Part shown: positions 1-5,279 of the stretch, in pieces | How the letters are laid out: each line of letters begins with the position of its first letter | Position numbering within the stretch: position 1 is the stretch's first letter | Source of the DNA: Planctomycetota bacterium | GTDB taxonomy: Bacteria > Planctomycetota > SZUA-567 > JAFGNG01 | Reading direction: 5' to 3' | DNA: 5,573 nucleotides | Assembly (NCBI GenBank): GCA_016927125.1 | Contig: JAFGNG010000074.1 | Location: 1 to 5,573, forward strand | Program-made: the position numbers and the translations under genes | The notes under the pieces: model-generated | What the model was told of the DNA's origin: nothing | Databases searched by the model: none | Seen by the model: the letters and a program-made list of their open reading frames with translations, nothing else

Positions 1-1
1 C

Positions 2-529
2 GCACGTTTTGCTGTCTTCCCCGGAACCTTTGATCCCATTACTTCCGGCCATATTGATATTATCCGCCGCGGCGCCGCGATCTTTGAACGGCTGACCGTC
101 GGGGTGGCGCGCAATCCCGGCAAGCGTAAACCCCTCTTTTCGCTGGATGAACGGCTGGAGATGATCCGCGAACTGGTGCAGGATTTGGATAACGTCGACG
201 TCAAGAGCTTCGAGGGCATGACAGTCGACTTTGTCCGTTCCATGGGCGCGAAGGTCATCCTGCGCGGCATCCGGACCTTCGGGGATTTCGAATATGAATT
301 CCAGCTCGCGCTCGCCAACCGCTCCTTCAAAGGCATCGAGACCGTCTTTGTCATGGCCAACGAGGAGAATTCTTTTATCAGCTCAACGCTAATCAAGGAG
401 GCCGCGTCCCTCGGGGCCGATATCTCGCGCTTCGTGCCGGAATCGGTCAGCCAGCGCCTGCATGAGAAGCTTGCCAACAAGAGCAACCGCGACACCGCCG
501 GCCTGCAGGGGGAAGAGCCGAATCCATGA
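2..529 (+). CDS. coaD: Phosphopantetheine adenylyltransferase, 5' end cut by window
   Basis: CoaD catalyses the fourth step of coenzyme A synthesis in the cytosol: ATP plus 4'-phosphopantetheine gives dephospho-CoA and pyrophosphate. The reading frame is open from base 2 and reads ARFAVFPGTFDPITSGHID, which is the nucleotidyltransferase N-terminus with the TxGH ATP-binding motif (TSGH). Later come the family block LRGIRTFGDFEYEFQLALAN and the ISSTLIKE motif near the C-terminus, which contacts nucleotide. 175 codons are visible, and family alignment suggests only about two to four N-terminal residues lie outside the window. A GTG at 104 would remove the catalytic TxGH and is not the start. A polar tail of roughly 15 residues (NKSNRDTAGLQGEEPNP) extends past the usual end. 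The stop overlaps the start of the next gene (ATGA). The family call is near certain; the exact start is not visible. Confidence 0.96.
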   Translation, partial: ARFAVFPGTFDPITSGHIDIIRRGAAIFERLTVGVARNPGKRKPLFSLDERLEMIRELVQDLDNVDVKSFEGMTVDFVRSMGAKVILRGIRTFGDFEYEFQLALANRSFKGIETVFVMANEENSFISSTLIKEAASLGADISRFVPESVSQRLHEKLANKSNRDTAGLQGEEPNP

Positions 530-951
530 TGACCAAGAACAAGGCAGGGAAGCAAATCAAGGGCCACAGTATCCATAAAAGCTCCCACAAGAGCCCGAAA
601 AGATTCACCGCGATGATTACCCCCTGTGACGGCTGCGGCGCGAAGTGCTGCCGGTACTTCGCGCTCGAAATCGATACGCCCGAGGACCGGGCCGATTTCG
701 AAGACCTGCGCTGGTATATCAGCCACGAGAACACGGTCCTCTACGTGGAAGAAGGCACCTGGTACCTGCACATCAACAATGACTGCCGTTTCCGGGCTGC
801 GGACAACCGCTGTACCAATTACAGCTCCCGCCCCACCATGTGCCGGGAGCATTCCCCCAAGGATTGCGAACGTTTCGAACCGTGGAGCTGCGACCTGAAA
901 TTCACCAACCTGGCCGAATTGGAATGCTATATTACCGCTTTTTTTAACTAG
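526..951 (+). CDS. YkgJ-family cysteine cluster protein (putative Fe-S or zinc binding)
   Basis: This 141-residue soluble protein has the cysteine pattern of the YkgJ/UPF0153 family. The N-terminal cluster is C34-x2-C37-x3-C41-C42 (CDGCGAKCCRYFALEID). C87, C96, C106 and C114 follow, with the family-like segment CTNYSSRPTMCREH, and C122 and C134 lie near the end. Members are thought to hold a metal or Fe-S centre; no reaction is established, so none is assigned. The first about 30 residues are Lys/Ser/His-rich and probably disordered. Two adjacent ATGs (526, 529) could start it. The first overlaps the coaD stop as ATGA, and the purine-rich AGGGGGAAGAG at 507-517 suits either. The overlap implies cotranscription and coupled translation with coaD. 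No signal peptide or membrane segment is seen. Family call good; function unknown. Confidence 0.85.
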   Translation: MMTKNKAGKQIKGHSIHKSSHKSPKRFTAMITPCDGCGAKCCRYFALEIDTPEDRADFEDLRWYISHENTVLYVEEGTWYLHINNDCRFRAADNRCTNYSSRPTMCREHSPKDCERFEPWSCDLKFTNLAELECYITAFFN

Positions 952-961
952 CCCAGACCGC

Positions 962-978
962 TTTTAATCCCGTTAAAA
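962..978. promoter_or_regulatory. Operator-like dyad TTTTAA-N5-TTAAAA
   Basis: This is a perfect 6-bp inverted repeat with a 5-base spacer, TTTTAAtcccgTTAAAA. It lies in the gap after the cysteine-cluster gene, about 55 bases upstream of the candidate -35 of the HD-GYP gene. Its size and symmetry suit a dimeric regulator, but it could be chance in this A/T-rich stretch. A separate 7-bp repeat (CCCGTTA 969-975, TAACGGG 1003-1009) overlaps it and could form a weak stem-loop in the coaD-ykgJ transcript. Confidence 0.2.
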
Positions 979-1032
979 CCGCCCGCACCCGGCAAGGGCA
1001 CGTAACGGGCAATAATCCCCTTCGGTTTTCAT

Positions 1033-1061
1033 TTGAAACCTGCCGCTATCTAATTTACTAT
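1033..1061 (+). promoter_or_regulatory. Candidate sigma70-type promoter for the HD-GYP gene
   Basis: TTGAAA (1033-1038) and TACTAT (1056-1061) are separated by 17 bases, matching 5/6 and 4/6 of the -35 and -10 consensus. Transcription would start near 1068, giving a leader of about 50 bases that holds the hairpin at 1079-1101 and the Shine-Dalgarno AGGAG at 1108-1112. This is the only good match in the 167-base gap. It is a consensus match only, and lineage-specific sigma preferences are unknown. Confidence 0.45.
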
Positions 1062-1078
1062 TATAGTTGATAACCTCA

Positions 1079-1101
1079 GGCGGGCGCGGATATTCGCCGC
1101 C
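1079..1101 (+). other. GC-rich hairpin in the HD-GYP gene leader
   Basis: GGCGGGCG (1079-1086) pairs with CGCCGCC (1095-1101) as seven G-C pairs with one bulged G and an 8-base loop (cggatatt). It ends six bases before the AGGAG ribosome site at 1108-1112, so it may affect translation or mRNA stability. It has no U-tract, so it is not a terminator. It does not resemble the cyclic-di-GMP riboswitch core sequences. Confidence 0.35.
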
Positions 1102-1118
1102 AGCATCAGGAGCGGCTT

Positions 1119-2693
1119 ATGCGGGAAATACCTGTCAACATTCTCAAACCCATCCCGGCCTTGCCGGGGGCCTTGCTGCACAAATCCTGCTCCCTGCTTC
1201 TGGAGAAGGGCGACCGCCTGAGCCCCGGGATCGTCGAGGTAATCCGCTCGCAAGGGGTCAAGGAAGTCTGGATGCTCGAAGCGCGGGAGAGCCTGGACCG
1301 GGTCCAGCGCGAACGGGCGCGGGTGCCGGTCTCGGTCGAGAGTATCCACCCCGGCGAGAAACTCTCCGCCACCATCTTTGACAAGTCCGGCCGCCTCCTC
1401 TTTGCCGAGGGCACGATTGTTCCCAAGGGTCTGGTCAAGGCGCTGCGCACTCGCGGGATCAATATCATCTACCGCCGCGCCCGCAAGAGCCAGGATGATA
1501 TCCGCCAGGTCCGCGCCATCCGCGACGCGATCGTAGCGGAGCGCAGGGCGCTGCTGGAAGCCGAAGCCGCGCCCCCGGTATTGTTTGACGAGGCCAGCGC
1601 CGACGAGATCCGCAATCTCCGCCTGCCGGTCGCGAGGTGGAATGACTTTATCCCCGCCAAGCTGGAGGCGAAGCTCAACCGCCGCCAGCCCGGGATCGTG
1701 GAGACCAATGATCCCCCGTTTGCCGACCGGATCCGCGACACCCGGGTCTTCCGGAGGGTCTCGAAGGAAGACAAGGTTACCTTCAGCAATATTGTGATCG
1801 GCAGCCTGCGCAGCACACGCGAACTCCTGACCGACCTGGCGACGGAAAAGAAGCAGATCGATCTCTATCCCATTGAAGAGGTCATCGCTAACGTGATGGC
1901 CGGAATTATCCACCACCGCGATCTCCTGACGCTCTGCAGCAGCGCCAAGACCAGCGAGCATTACCTGGTGGCGCACGCCCTCTCGGTGATGGCGCTGTCG
2001 GTCAATATCGCCGCCTCCATGGGCTTCAGCACCGCGCAGATCAAGGCGCTCGCCTATGGCGGGCTGCTGGCGGATGTCGGCCTGCTGCGGATTCCGCCCC
2101 ACCTCTTGAACAAGCAGGAACCGCTGACCCCCGCGGAGTACGCCCGGATCCGCCAGCACCCGGCGCTGGGTCTCAATGTCCTGCAAGGCATCCACGGCCT
2201 GCCGGAGGAAGTGCCGTTCATAGTCTACCAGAGCCATGAACGCGGCGACGGCTCGGGATATCCCAAGGGCAAGAAGGAAGCGATTATCCATACCTTCTCC
2301 CGCATTGTCAGCACGGCGGACTGCTACCAGGCGCTCTGCTCTGACCGGCCTTACCGCAAGCGGCTGAGTTTTTACGAAGCGGCGCGCGAGCTGGTGGTAA
2401 TGGCCAGCCGCCGGCAGATGGATGTGGAAATTATCCGCGCCTTCCTGGATTGCAACTCCCTCTTTCCGATCGGCAGCTTCGTGCGCCTCTCCGACGGCGA
2501 GATTGCGCGGGTCCTGACCGCGAACCCCGGCGCTTATGATCGCCCGATTGTGCGCAAGATCTGGGACAGCAACTTCCGGCCGGTCACGCGGCCGGAGCGC
2601 ATTGATCTCAAGGAAACGCCGGAGCTCAGCGTAATTCATGCGTTCGCGGATGGGGAACTGCCCAACCGGTATAACCACTTTATCGGCTTCTGA
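1119..2693 (+). CDS. HD-GYP-family protein with degenerate metal site
   Basis: This 524-residue cytosolic protein has no transmembrane segment or signal peptide. Residues about 17-52 and 79-119 are two divergent copies of a roughly 35-residue module (Gxx...GrLL..G..v...lv..lr..Gi..iy) common at the N-terminus of HD-GYP proteins. A charged helical linker follows, to about 270. The HD-GYP domain spans about 270-450, with H286, H347 (QHP), H373-E374, DGSGYP (377-382), D401 and SDRPYR (408-413). A typical tail follows (FPIGSFVRLSDGEIARVL, then a PVVR-like strand and IDL). Canonical domains degrade cyclic-di-GMP at a two- or three-metal site. Here the motif LLHDIGK reads LLADVGL (A318, L322) and HHE reads SHE (S372), so two metal-ligand histidines are lost. 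A role as inactive sensor, binding protein or altered enzyme is inferred. The ATG at 1119 has AGGAG six bases upstream. It appears to be transcribed on its own. Confidence 0.9.
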   Translation: MREIPVNILKPIPALPGALLHKSCSLLLEKGDRLSPGIVEVIRSQGVKEVWMLEARESLDRVQRERARVPVSVESIHPGEKLSATIFDKSGRLLFAEGTIVPKGLVKALRTRGINIIYRRARKSQDDIRQVRAIRDAIVAERRALLEAEAAPPVLFDEASADEIRNLRLPVARWNDFIPAKLEAKLNRRQPGIVETNDPPFADRIRDTRVFRRVSKEDKVTFSNIVIGSLRSTRELLTDLATEKKQIDLYPIEEVIANVMAGIIHHRDLLTLCSSAKTSEHYLVAHALSVMALSVNIAASMGFSTAQIKALAYGGLLADVGLLRIPPHLLNKQEPLTPAEYARIRQHPALGLNVLQGIHGLPEEVPFIVYQSHERGDGSGYPKGKKEAIIHTFSRIVSTADCYQALCSDRPYRKRLSFYEAARELVVMASRRQMDVEIIRAFLDCNSLFPIGSFVRLSDGEIARVLTANPGAYDRPIVRKIWDSNFRPVTRPERIDLKETPELSVIHAFADGELPNRYNHFIGF

Positions 2694-2703
2694 TCCCACC
2701 GCT

Positions 2704-2738
2704 GCCGGCAGCCAAAAACCGGCCCGGGAAGCTTTTTT
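2704..2738 (+). terminator. Probable intrinsic terminator after the HD-GYP gene
   Basis: GCCGG (2704-2708) can pair with CCGGC (2719-2723). An outer GCT (2701-2703) can pair with AGC (2730-2732), immediately followed by six T (2733-2738). The neighbouring perfect palindrome GCTGCCGGCAGC (2701-2712) offers an alternative fold. The stem is interrupted, so the structure is weaker than the one after rpsI. Its position 10 bases after the stop and before an independent promoter fits termination. Confidence 0.4.
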
Positions 2739-2804
2739 AAATGCCCAAAAACCGGATTTGGCGCATGAAAAATTATGAAATCCTAGATTTTCCCCAAAAA
2801 AGCA

Positions 2805-2833
2805 TTGACAATCACCCGCTTTAGCGATAAAGT
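2805..2833 (+). promoter_or_regulatory. Promoter of the rplM-rpsI operon
   Basis: A perfect -35 TTGACA (2805-2810) lies 17 bases before TAAAGT (2828-2833), a 4/6 match to TATAAT. The preceding stretch, about 2767-2801, is A/T-rich with A-tracts and resembles an UP element, as expected for a strong ribosomal-protein promoter. Transcription would begin near 2840, leaving a leader of about 85-90 bases. That leader could form a small stem (GCCTG 2861-2865 with CAGGGC 2879-2884, one bulge), but no known L13 leader motif is recognised in it. Confidence 0.65.
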
Positions 2834-2926
2834 TCCAAACTCTTGTCGCCTTCCGGCAATGCCTGGCTTTAACAGATGCAGGGCGGAGGACGTGGATATT
2901 GCTAACAACCAAGGAAATCTAGAGAT

Positions 2927-3379
2927 ATGAATGTAAAGACCTTTGTTGCCAAACCCAAGGATATCACGCAGGAGTGGCTGCATATTGACGGCACCGACCA
3001 GGTGGTCGGCCGCTTGGCGAGCCGCATTGCCGTAATTCTCATGGGCAAGCACAAACCTATTTATACTCCGCACCTGGATACCGGCGACTTTGTGGTCGTG
3101 ACCAATGCCGAAAAGGTATGCTTCACCGGGAAGAAGTGGACGGACAAGCTCTACCGCCATCACACCGGTTGGGTCGGCGGCCTCAAGGAGATCCCGGCTG
3201 AGAAGATCCGCAGGGAGAATCCCGAGCGCATCCTCTACTTCGCGGTTAAAAGGATGCTGCCGAAGACGAAGTTGGGACGCCAGATGTTGAAAAAATTAAA
3301 GGTATATCGCGGGCCGGAGCATCCCCATGCGGCCCAGGGCCCGAAGACGATTGACGTCAGCGCGACCAGGAGGTCATAA
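2927..3379 (+). CDS. rplM: 50S ribosomal protein L13
   Basis: This is an early-assembling large-subunit protein that binds 23S rRNA. The 150-residue product is close to the usual 140-150. Family blocks run in order: DQVVGRLASRIA (24-35), MGKHKPIYTPHLDTGDFVVV (39-58), NAEKVCFTGKK (60-70), YRHHTGWVGGLK (76-87), the AVK-MLP block (106-112), and LGRQMLKKLKVYRGPEHPH (116-134) ending in AAQGPKTI. The usual Gly of AVKGMLP is Arg109. The ATG has AAGGA at 2911-2915, an 11-base spacing that is rather long, but the start matches the family N-terminus and no better one exists. rpsI follows after two bases, the conserved L13-S9 arrangement found in most bacteria. Confidence 0.98.
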   Translation: MNVKTFVAKPKDITQEWLHIDGTDQVVGRLASRIAVILMGKHKPIYTPHLDTGDFVVVTNAEKVCFTGKKWTDKLYRHHTGWVGGLKEIPAEKIRRENPERILYFAVKRMLPKTKLGRQMLKKLKVYRGPEHPHAAQGPKTIDVSATRRS

Positions 3380-3381
3380 GA

Positions 3382-3789
3382 GTGACAGCCACAAGCATAG
3401 CAGACAAATACACCTGGGGTACCGGCCGAAGGAAATCCTCGGTCGCCAGGGTGCGCATCCGCAGGGGTGAAGGTAAGATCAAGATCAACGACCGGGAGAT
3501 GACCGAGTATTTTACCACCGAGCGCACCAAGATGATGGTTTACAGCCCGCTTAAAGAGACCAAGATGATGAAGAAGTACGATGTCTTTGTCAATGTCCGC
3601 GGCGGAGGAGTTGTGAGCCAGGCCGGAGCGATTATCATGGGCCTGTCCCGCGCCCTCTCCAGGGTGGAACCTGAAACCGAAGAAATACTCCGCAAGGGAG
3701 GATTCCTTACCCGTGACAGCCGCCAGGCAGAACGGAAGAAGCCGGGCAAGAAAGGCGCCCGGAAGAGCTTCCAGTTCTCCAAGCGTTAA
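3382..3789 (+). CDS. rpsI: 30S ribosomal protein S9
   Basis: S9 is a small-subunit protein whose C-terminal tail reaches the P-site tRNA. The 135-residue product is of normal length. GTGRRKSSVARV (13-24), RGGGVVSQAGAI (73-84), FLTRDSR (108-114) and the invariant tail QFSKR (131-135) identify it. In the central block the usual GQAGAIRHGIARAL reads SQAGAIIMGLSRAL, so the generally conserved Arg after AGAI is Ile85 and the Gly before QAG is Ser79. The start is GTG, chosen because AGGAGGT at 3368-3374 (inside the end of rplM) lies seven bases upstream and the N-terminus then matches the family. It is cotranscribed with rplM, with a 2-base gap. A strong terminator follows. Confidence 0.98.
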   Translation: MTATSIADKYTWGTGRRKSSVARVRIRRGEGKIKINDREMTEYFTTERTKMMVYSPLKETKMMKKYDVFVNVRGGGVVSQAGAIIMGLSRALSRVEPETEEILRKGGFLTRDSRQAERKKPGKKGARKSFQFSKR

Positions 3790-3810
3790 CCCGCCGGCTG
3801 CTTACAGGTC

Positions 3811-3842
3811 AAAAAAAGGCTCCTCTTCCGGAGCCTTTTTTT
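3811..3842 (+). terminator. Intrinsic terminator of the rplM-rpsI operon
   Basis: GGCTCC (3818-3823) and GGAGCC (3830-3835) form a perfect six-pair stem with the loop TCTTCC. Seven A precede it (3811-3817) and seven T follow (3836-3842), which can extend the stem and make it work on either strand. It lies 21 bases after the rpsI stop and 40 bases before the argJ start. Confidence 0.93.
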
Positions 3843-3882
3843 GTTTAATAGGTGATGAAGATTAACCCCTAAGGAAGCTAAG

Positions 3883-5097
3883 ATGTTAAAGAAAATCAAA
3901 CTTCAAGAGATCGATGGCTTTTCCGTCTCCGCTGTCCGTGCCGGGATCAAGAGTTCCGGCAAGCTGGACCTGGGACTAATCGCGACTGATAAACCCACCA
4001 TGACCGCGGCGGTATTCACCAGCAACCGGGTCTGCGCCGCGCCGGTCAAGCTTTCCCGCGCGCACCTGCGAACCAACCGGAACCAAGCCCGGGCAATCCT
4101 GGTTAACTCCGGGAACGCCAATTGCTGTACCGGCAAGCAGGGTGACAAGGACGCGCAAGCCTGTGTGAAAGCAGTTGCGAAAAACCTGAACTGCAAACCG
4201 AAAGAAGTCCTGATGGCTTCGACCGGGATTATTGGCGAACCGCTGCCGATGCAGTCGGTGCTGCCGGGAATTGCTCAGGCGGTGAAACTCTTGGCTTCCA
4301 AGAAACCGCAGGACCAGCGCTTTGCCGATGCTATCCGCACCCTGGACACCCATCCCAAGGAGGCTGGCGCTACCTGCCGGATTGGTGGCAAGACAGTCAA
4401 GATCGCGGGCGCGGCCAAGGGCATCGGCATGTGCGCGCCCAACCTGGCGACCGTGCTGATCTTTCTCTTAACCGACGCCGTGATAAACCAGCGCATCCTG
4501 CAAGCGATTTTAAAAGAGGTCGTCGATGATACTTTCAACCGGGTAACGGTTGACAGCGATATGTCTACCAACGACTCCTGTTTCCTGATGGCCAGCGGGA
4601 AAGCGGGGAATCAGGCCATTGGCGCGCTTAACTCCAAGGACGCCAAGGCATTCCGCCAGGCGCTCTTCGAGGTCTGTCTAAAATTAGCCAAGATGCTGGC
4701 TGCTGACGGCGAGGGCGCCACCAAGTACTTGGAAGTGCAGGTGAGCGGTGCCAAAAACCAGGCGGACGCGGACAAGGTCGCGCGCGCCATCGCGGAGAGC
4801 CCCCTGGTGAAGACCGCGGTCTGCGGGGCAGACCCCAACTGGGGGCGGGTGTTAATGGCGGCGGGCAAGTGCGGCGCGGCGGTCGAGGCAGAAAACTGCC
4901 GCCTCCGTTTTGGCAAGCACCTGCTCTTCAACAAGGGGAAACCGGCAAAATTCACGCCCGCGGAGATCGCCCGTTACATGGGCAAAAAGGAGATTATCAT
5001 CTCCCTGGATCTCGGCCTGGGCAAGGCCAAAGCCGAGATTTATACCTGCGACCTGACCCACGGGTATATAACGATTAATGCGGAGTACCATAACTGA
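3883..5097 (+). CDS. argJ: Glutamate N-acetyltransferase (ornithine acetyltransferase)
   Basis: ArgJ moves the acetyl group of N-acetylornithine to glutamate, closing the acetyl cycle of arginine synthesis. Some homologues also use acetyl-CoA, and which type this is cannot be read from sequence. The 404 residues match the usual length. Visible motifs are AAVFTSNRVCAAPV (42-55), VNSGNAN (74-80), the oxyanion-hole segment STGIIG (113-118), the self-cleavage site NLAT-VL with Ala189/Thr190 (Thr190 is the new N-terminal nucleophile of the beta chain), DGEGATK (275-281) and GADPNWGR (315-322). Departures are KGIGMCAPN for the usual KGSGMI-PN, and VDSDMSTND for VDGDTSTND. ATG at 3883 has AAGGAAG at 3871-3877. 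No clear promoter fits between the rpsI terminator and this gene. argB follows after 182 bases. Confidence 0.96.
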   Translation: MLKKIKLQEIDGFSVSAVRAGIKSSGKLDLGLIATDKPTMTAAVFTSNRVCAAPVKLSRAHLRTNRNQARAILVNSGNANCCTGKQGDKDAQACVKAVAKNLNCKPKEVLMASTGIIGEPLPMQSVLPGIAQAVKLLASKKPQDQRFADAIRTLDTHPKEAGATCRIGGKTVKIAGAAKGIGMCAPNLATVLIFLLTDAVINQRILQAILKEVVDDTFNRVTVDSDMSTNDSCFLMASGKAGNQAIGALNSKDAKAFRQALFEVCLKLAKMLAADGEGATKYLEVQVSGAKNQADADKVARAIAESPLVKTAVCGADPNWGRVLMAAGKCGAAVEAENCRLRFGKHLLFNKGKPAKFTPAEIARYMGKKEIIISLDLGLGKAKAEIYTCDLTHGYITINAEYHN

Positions 5098-5159
5098 GTA
5101 AAAGGAGATAGCGGGAGGTGGTTTTCCCTTGACGACCGGGGGGGATAACTTAAGAATAT

Positions 5160-5195
5160 GTTTTCCGGCTGGGAGTAAATTCCCGCTGGAAAAAC
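5160..5195 (+). other. Long imperfect hairpin in the argJ-argB gap
   Basis: GTTTTCCGGCTGGGA (5160-5174) pairs with TCCCGCTGGAAAAAC (5181-5195): GGGA/TCCC next to the loop, one bulged T, then five pairs (one G-T wobble) and four T-A pairs, closed by a G-C after a bulged A. The loop is six bases (gtaaat). No T-run follows (ggggtatttta), so it is not a standard terminator. It is better explained as an RNA structure in a leader or a processing or stability element at the argJ 3' end. Confidence 0.55.
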
Positions 5196-5227
5196 GGGGT
5201 ATTTTAGCTTATTATATCCCCAGAGCG

Positions 5228-5258
5228 CCTTTCCCCCGGGAAAAGGTTTTTCTTTTTT
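5228..5258 (+). terminator. Terminator-like hairpin and U-tract just before argB
   Basis: CCTTTCC (5228-5234) pairs with GGAAAAGG (5239-5246), with one bulged A and a 4-base loop, followed by TTTTTCTTTTTT (5247-5258). The run ends 10 bases before the argB Shine-Dalgarno (AAGGA, 5269-5273), leaving no room for a promoter between terminator and gene. Any argB transcript must therefore pass it, which suggests conditional rather than constitutive termination. The alternative is that it does not terminate and only shapes the 5' end of the mRNA. Confidence 0.6.
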
Positions 5259-5279
5259 ACAGCAGTTTAAGGACCGGCA

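Larger units (their letters stand above)
5098..5279 (+). promoter_or_regulatory. Structured argJ-argB intergenic leader, attenuator-like
   Basis: This 182-base gap is unusually rich in signals for two genes of one pathway. AAAGGAG (5101-5107) and GGGAGGTGG (5113-5121) are strong ribosome-site matches with no annotated gene behind them. TTTTCC occurs at 5122-5127 and 5161-5166, and GGAAAA at 5188-5193 and 5239-5244. TTTTCCC (5122-5128) could therefore pair with GGGAAAA (5238-5244) and compete with the terminator-like hairpin at 5228-5246. Possible promoters are TGGAAA (5187-5192)-17-TATTAT (5210-5215) and the poorer TTGACG (5129-5134) with AAGAAT (5152-5157). Control of argB by attenuation is inferred from structure. 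No known riboswitch or ARG-box operator is recognised. Confidence 0.4.

Noticed and set aside
104..529. A shorter coaD starting at the GTG at 104.
   Set aside because: It would drop the PGTFDP and TxGH catalytic motifs that are encoded in the same open frame upstream; the real start is just outside the window.
939..951. A run of seven T at the end of the cysteine-cluster gene as a terminator.
   Set aside because: No stable GC hairpin precedes it; it codes for Phe codons at the C-terminus.
969..1009. CCCGTTA/TAACGGG repeat, with GCCC/GGGC nested inside, as an intrinsic terminator after the coaD-ykgJ pair.
   Set aside because: The loop is long, the stem is broken by internal mismatches and no T-run follows, so termination cannot be claimed.
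960..1118. A cyclic-di-GMP riboswitch ahead of the HD-GYP gene.
   Set aside because: The conserved GEMM core sequences and three-helix layout are not found; only a simple hairpin is present.
1050..2912. A 620-codon open frame on the minus strand covering the whole HD-GYP gene.
   Set aside because: It mirrors a well-supported + strand gene with GC-rich third positions, which suppress antisense stops. Its product shows no recognisable domain and it runs through the rplM promoter region.
3854..3871. Five-codon ATG frame (MKINP) upstream of argJ as a leader peptide.
   Set aside because: It has no Shine-Dalgarno, is very short, and contains no arginine or other regulatory codon run.
5158..5178. 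Six-codon ATG frame (MFSGWE) in the argJ-argB gap.
   Set aside because: No convincing ribosome site precedes it and it lies inside the long hairpin; chance is more likely.
5098..5279. ARG-box operator for ArgR in the argJ-argB gap.
   Set aside because: I found no palindrome resembling the A/T-rich 18-bp ARG box; the inverted repeats there are GC-containing hairpins.
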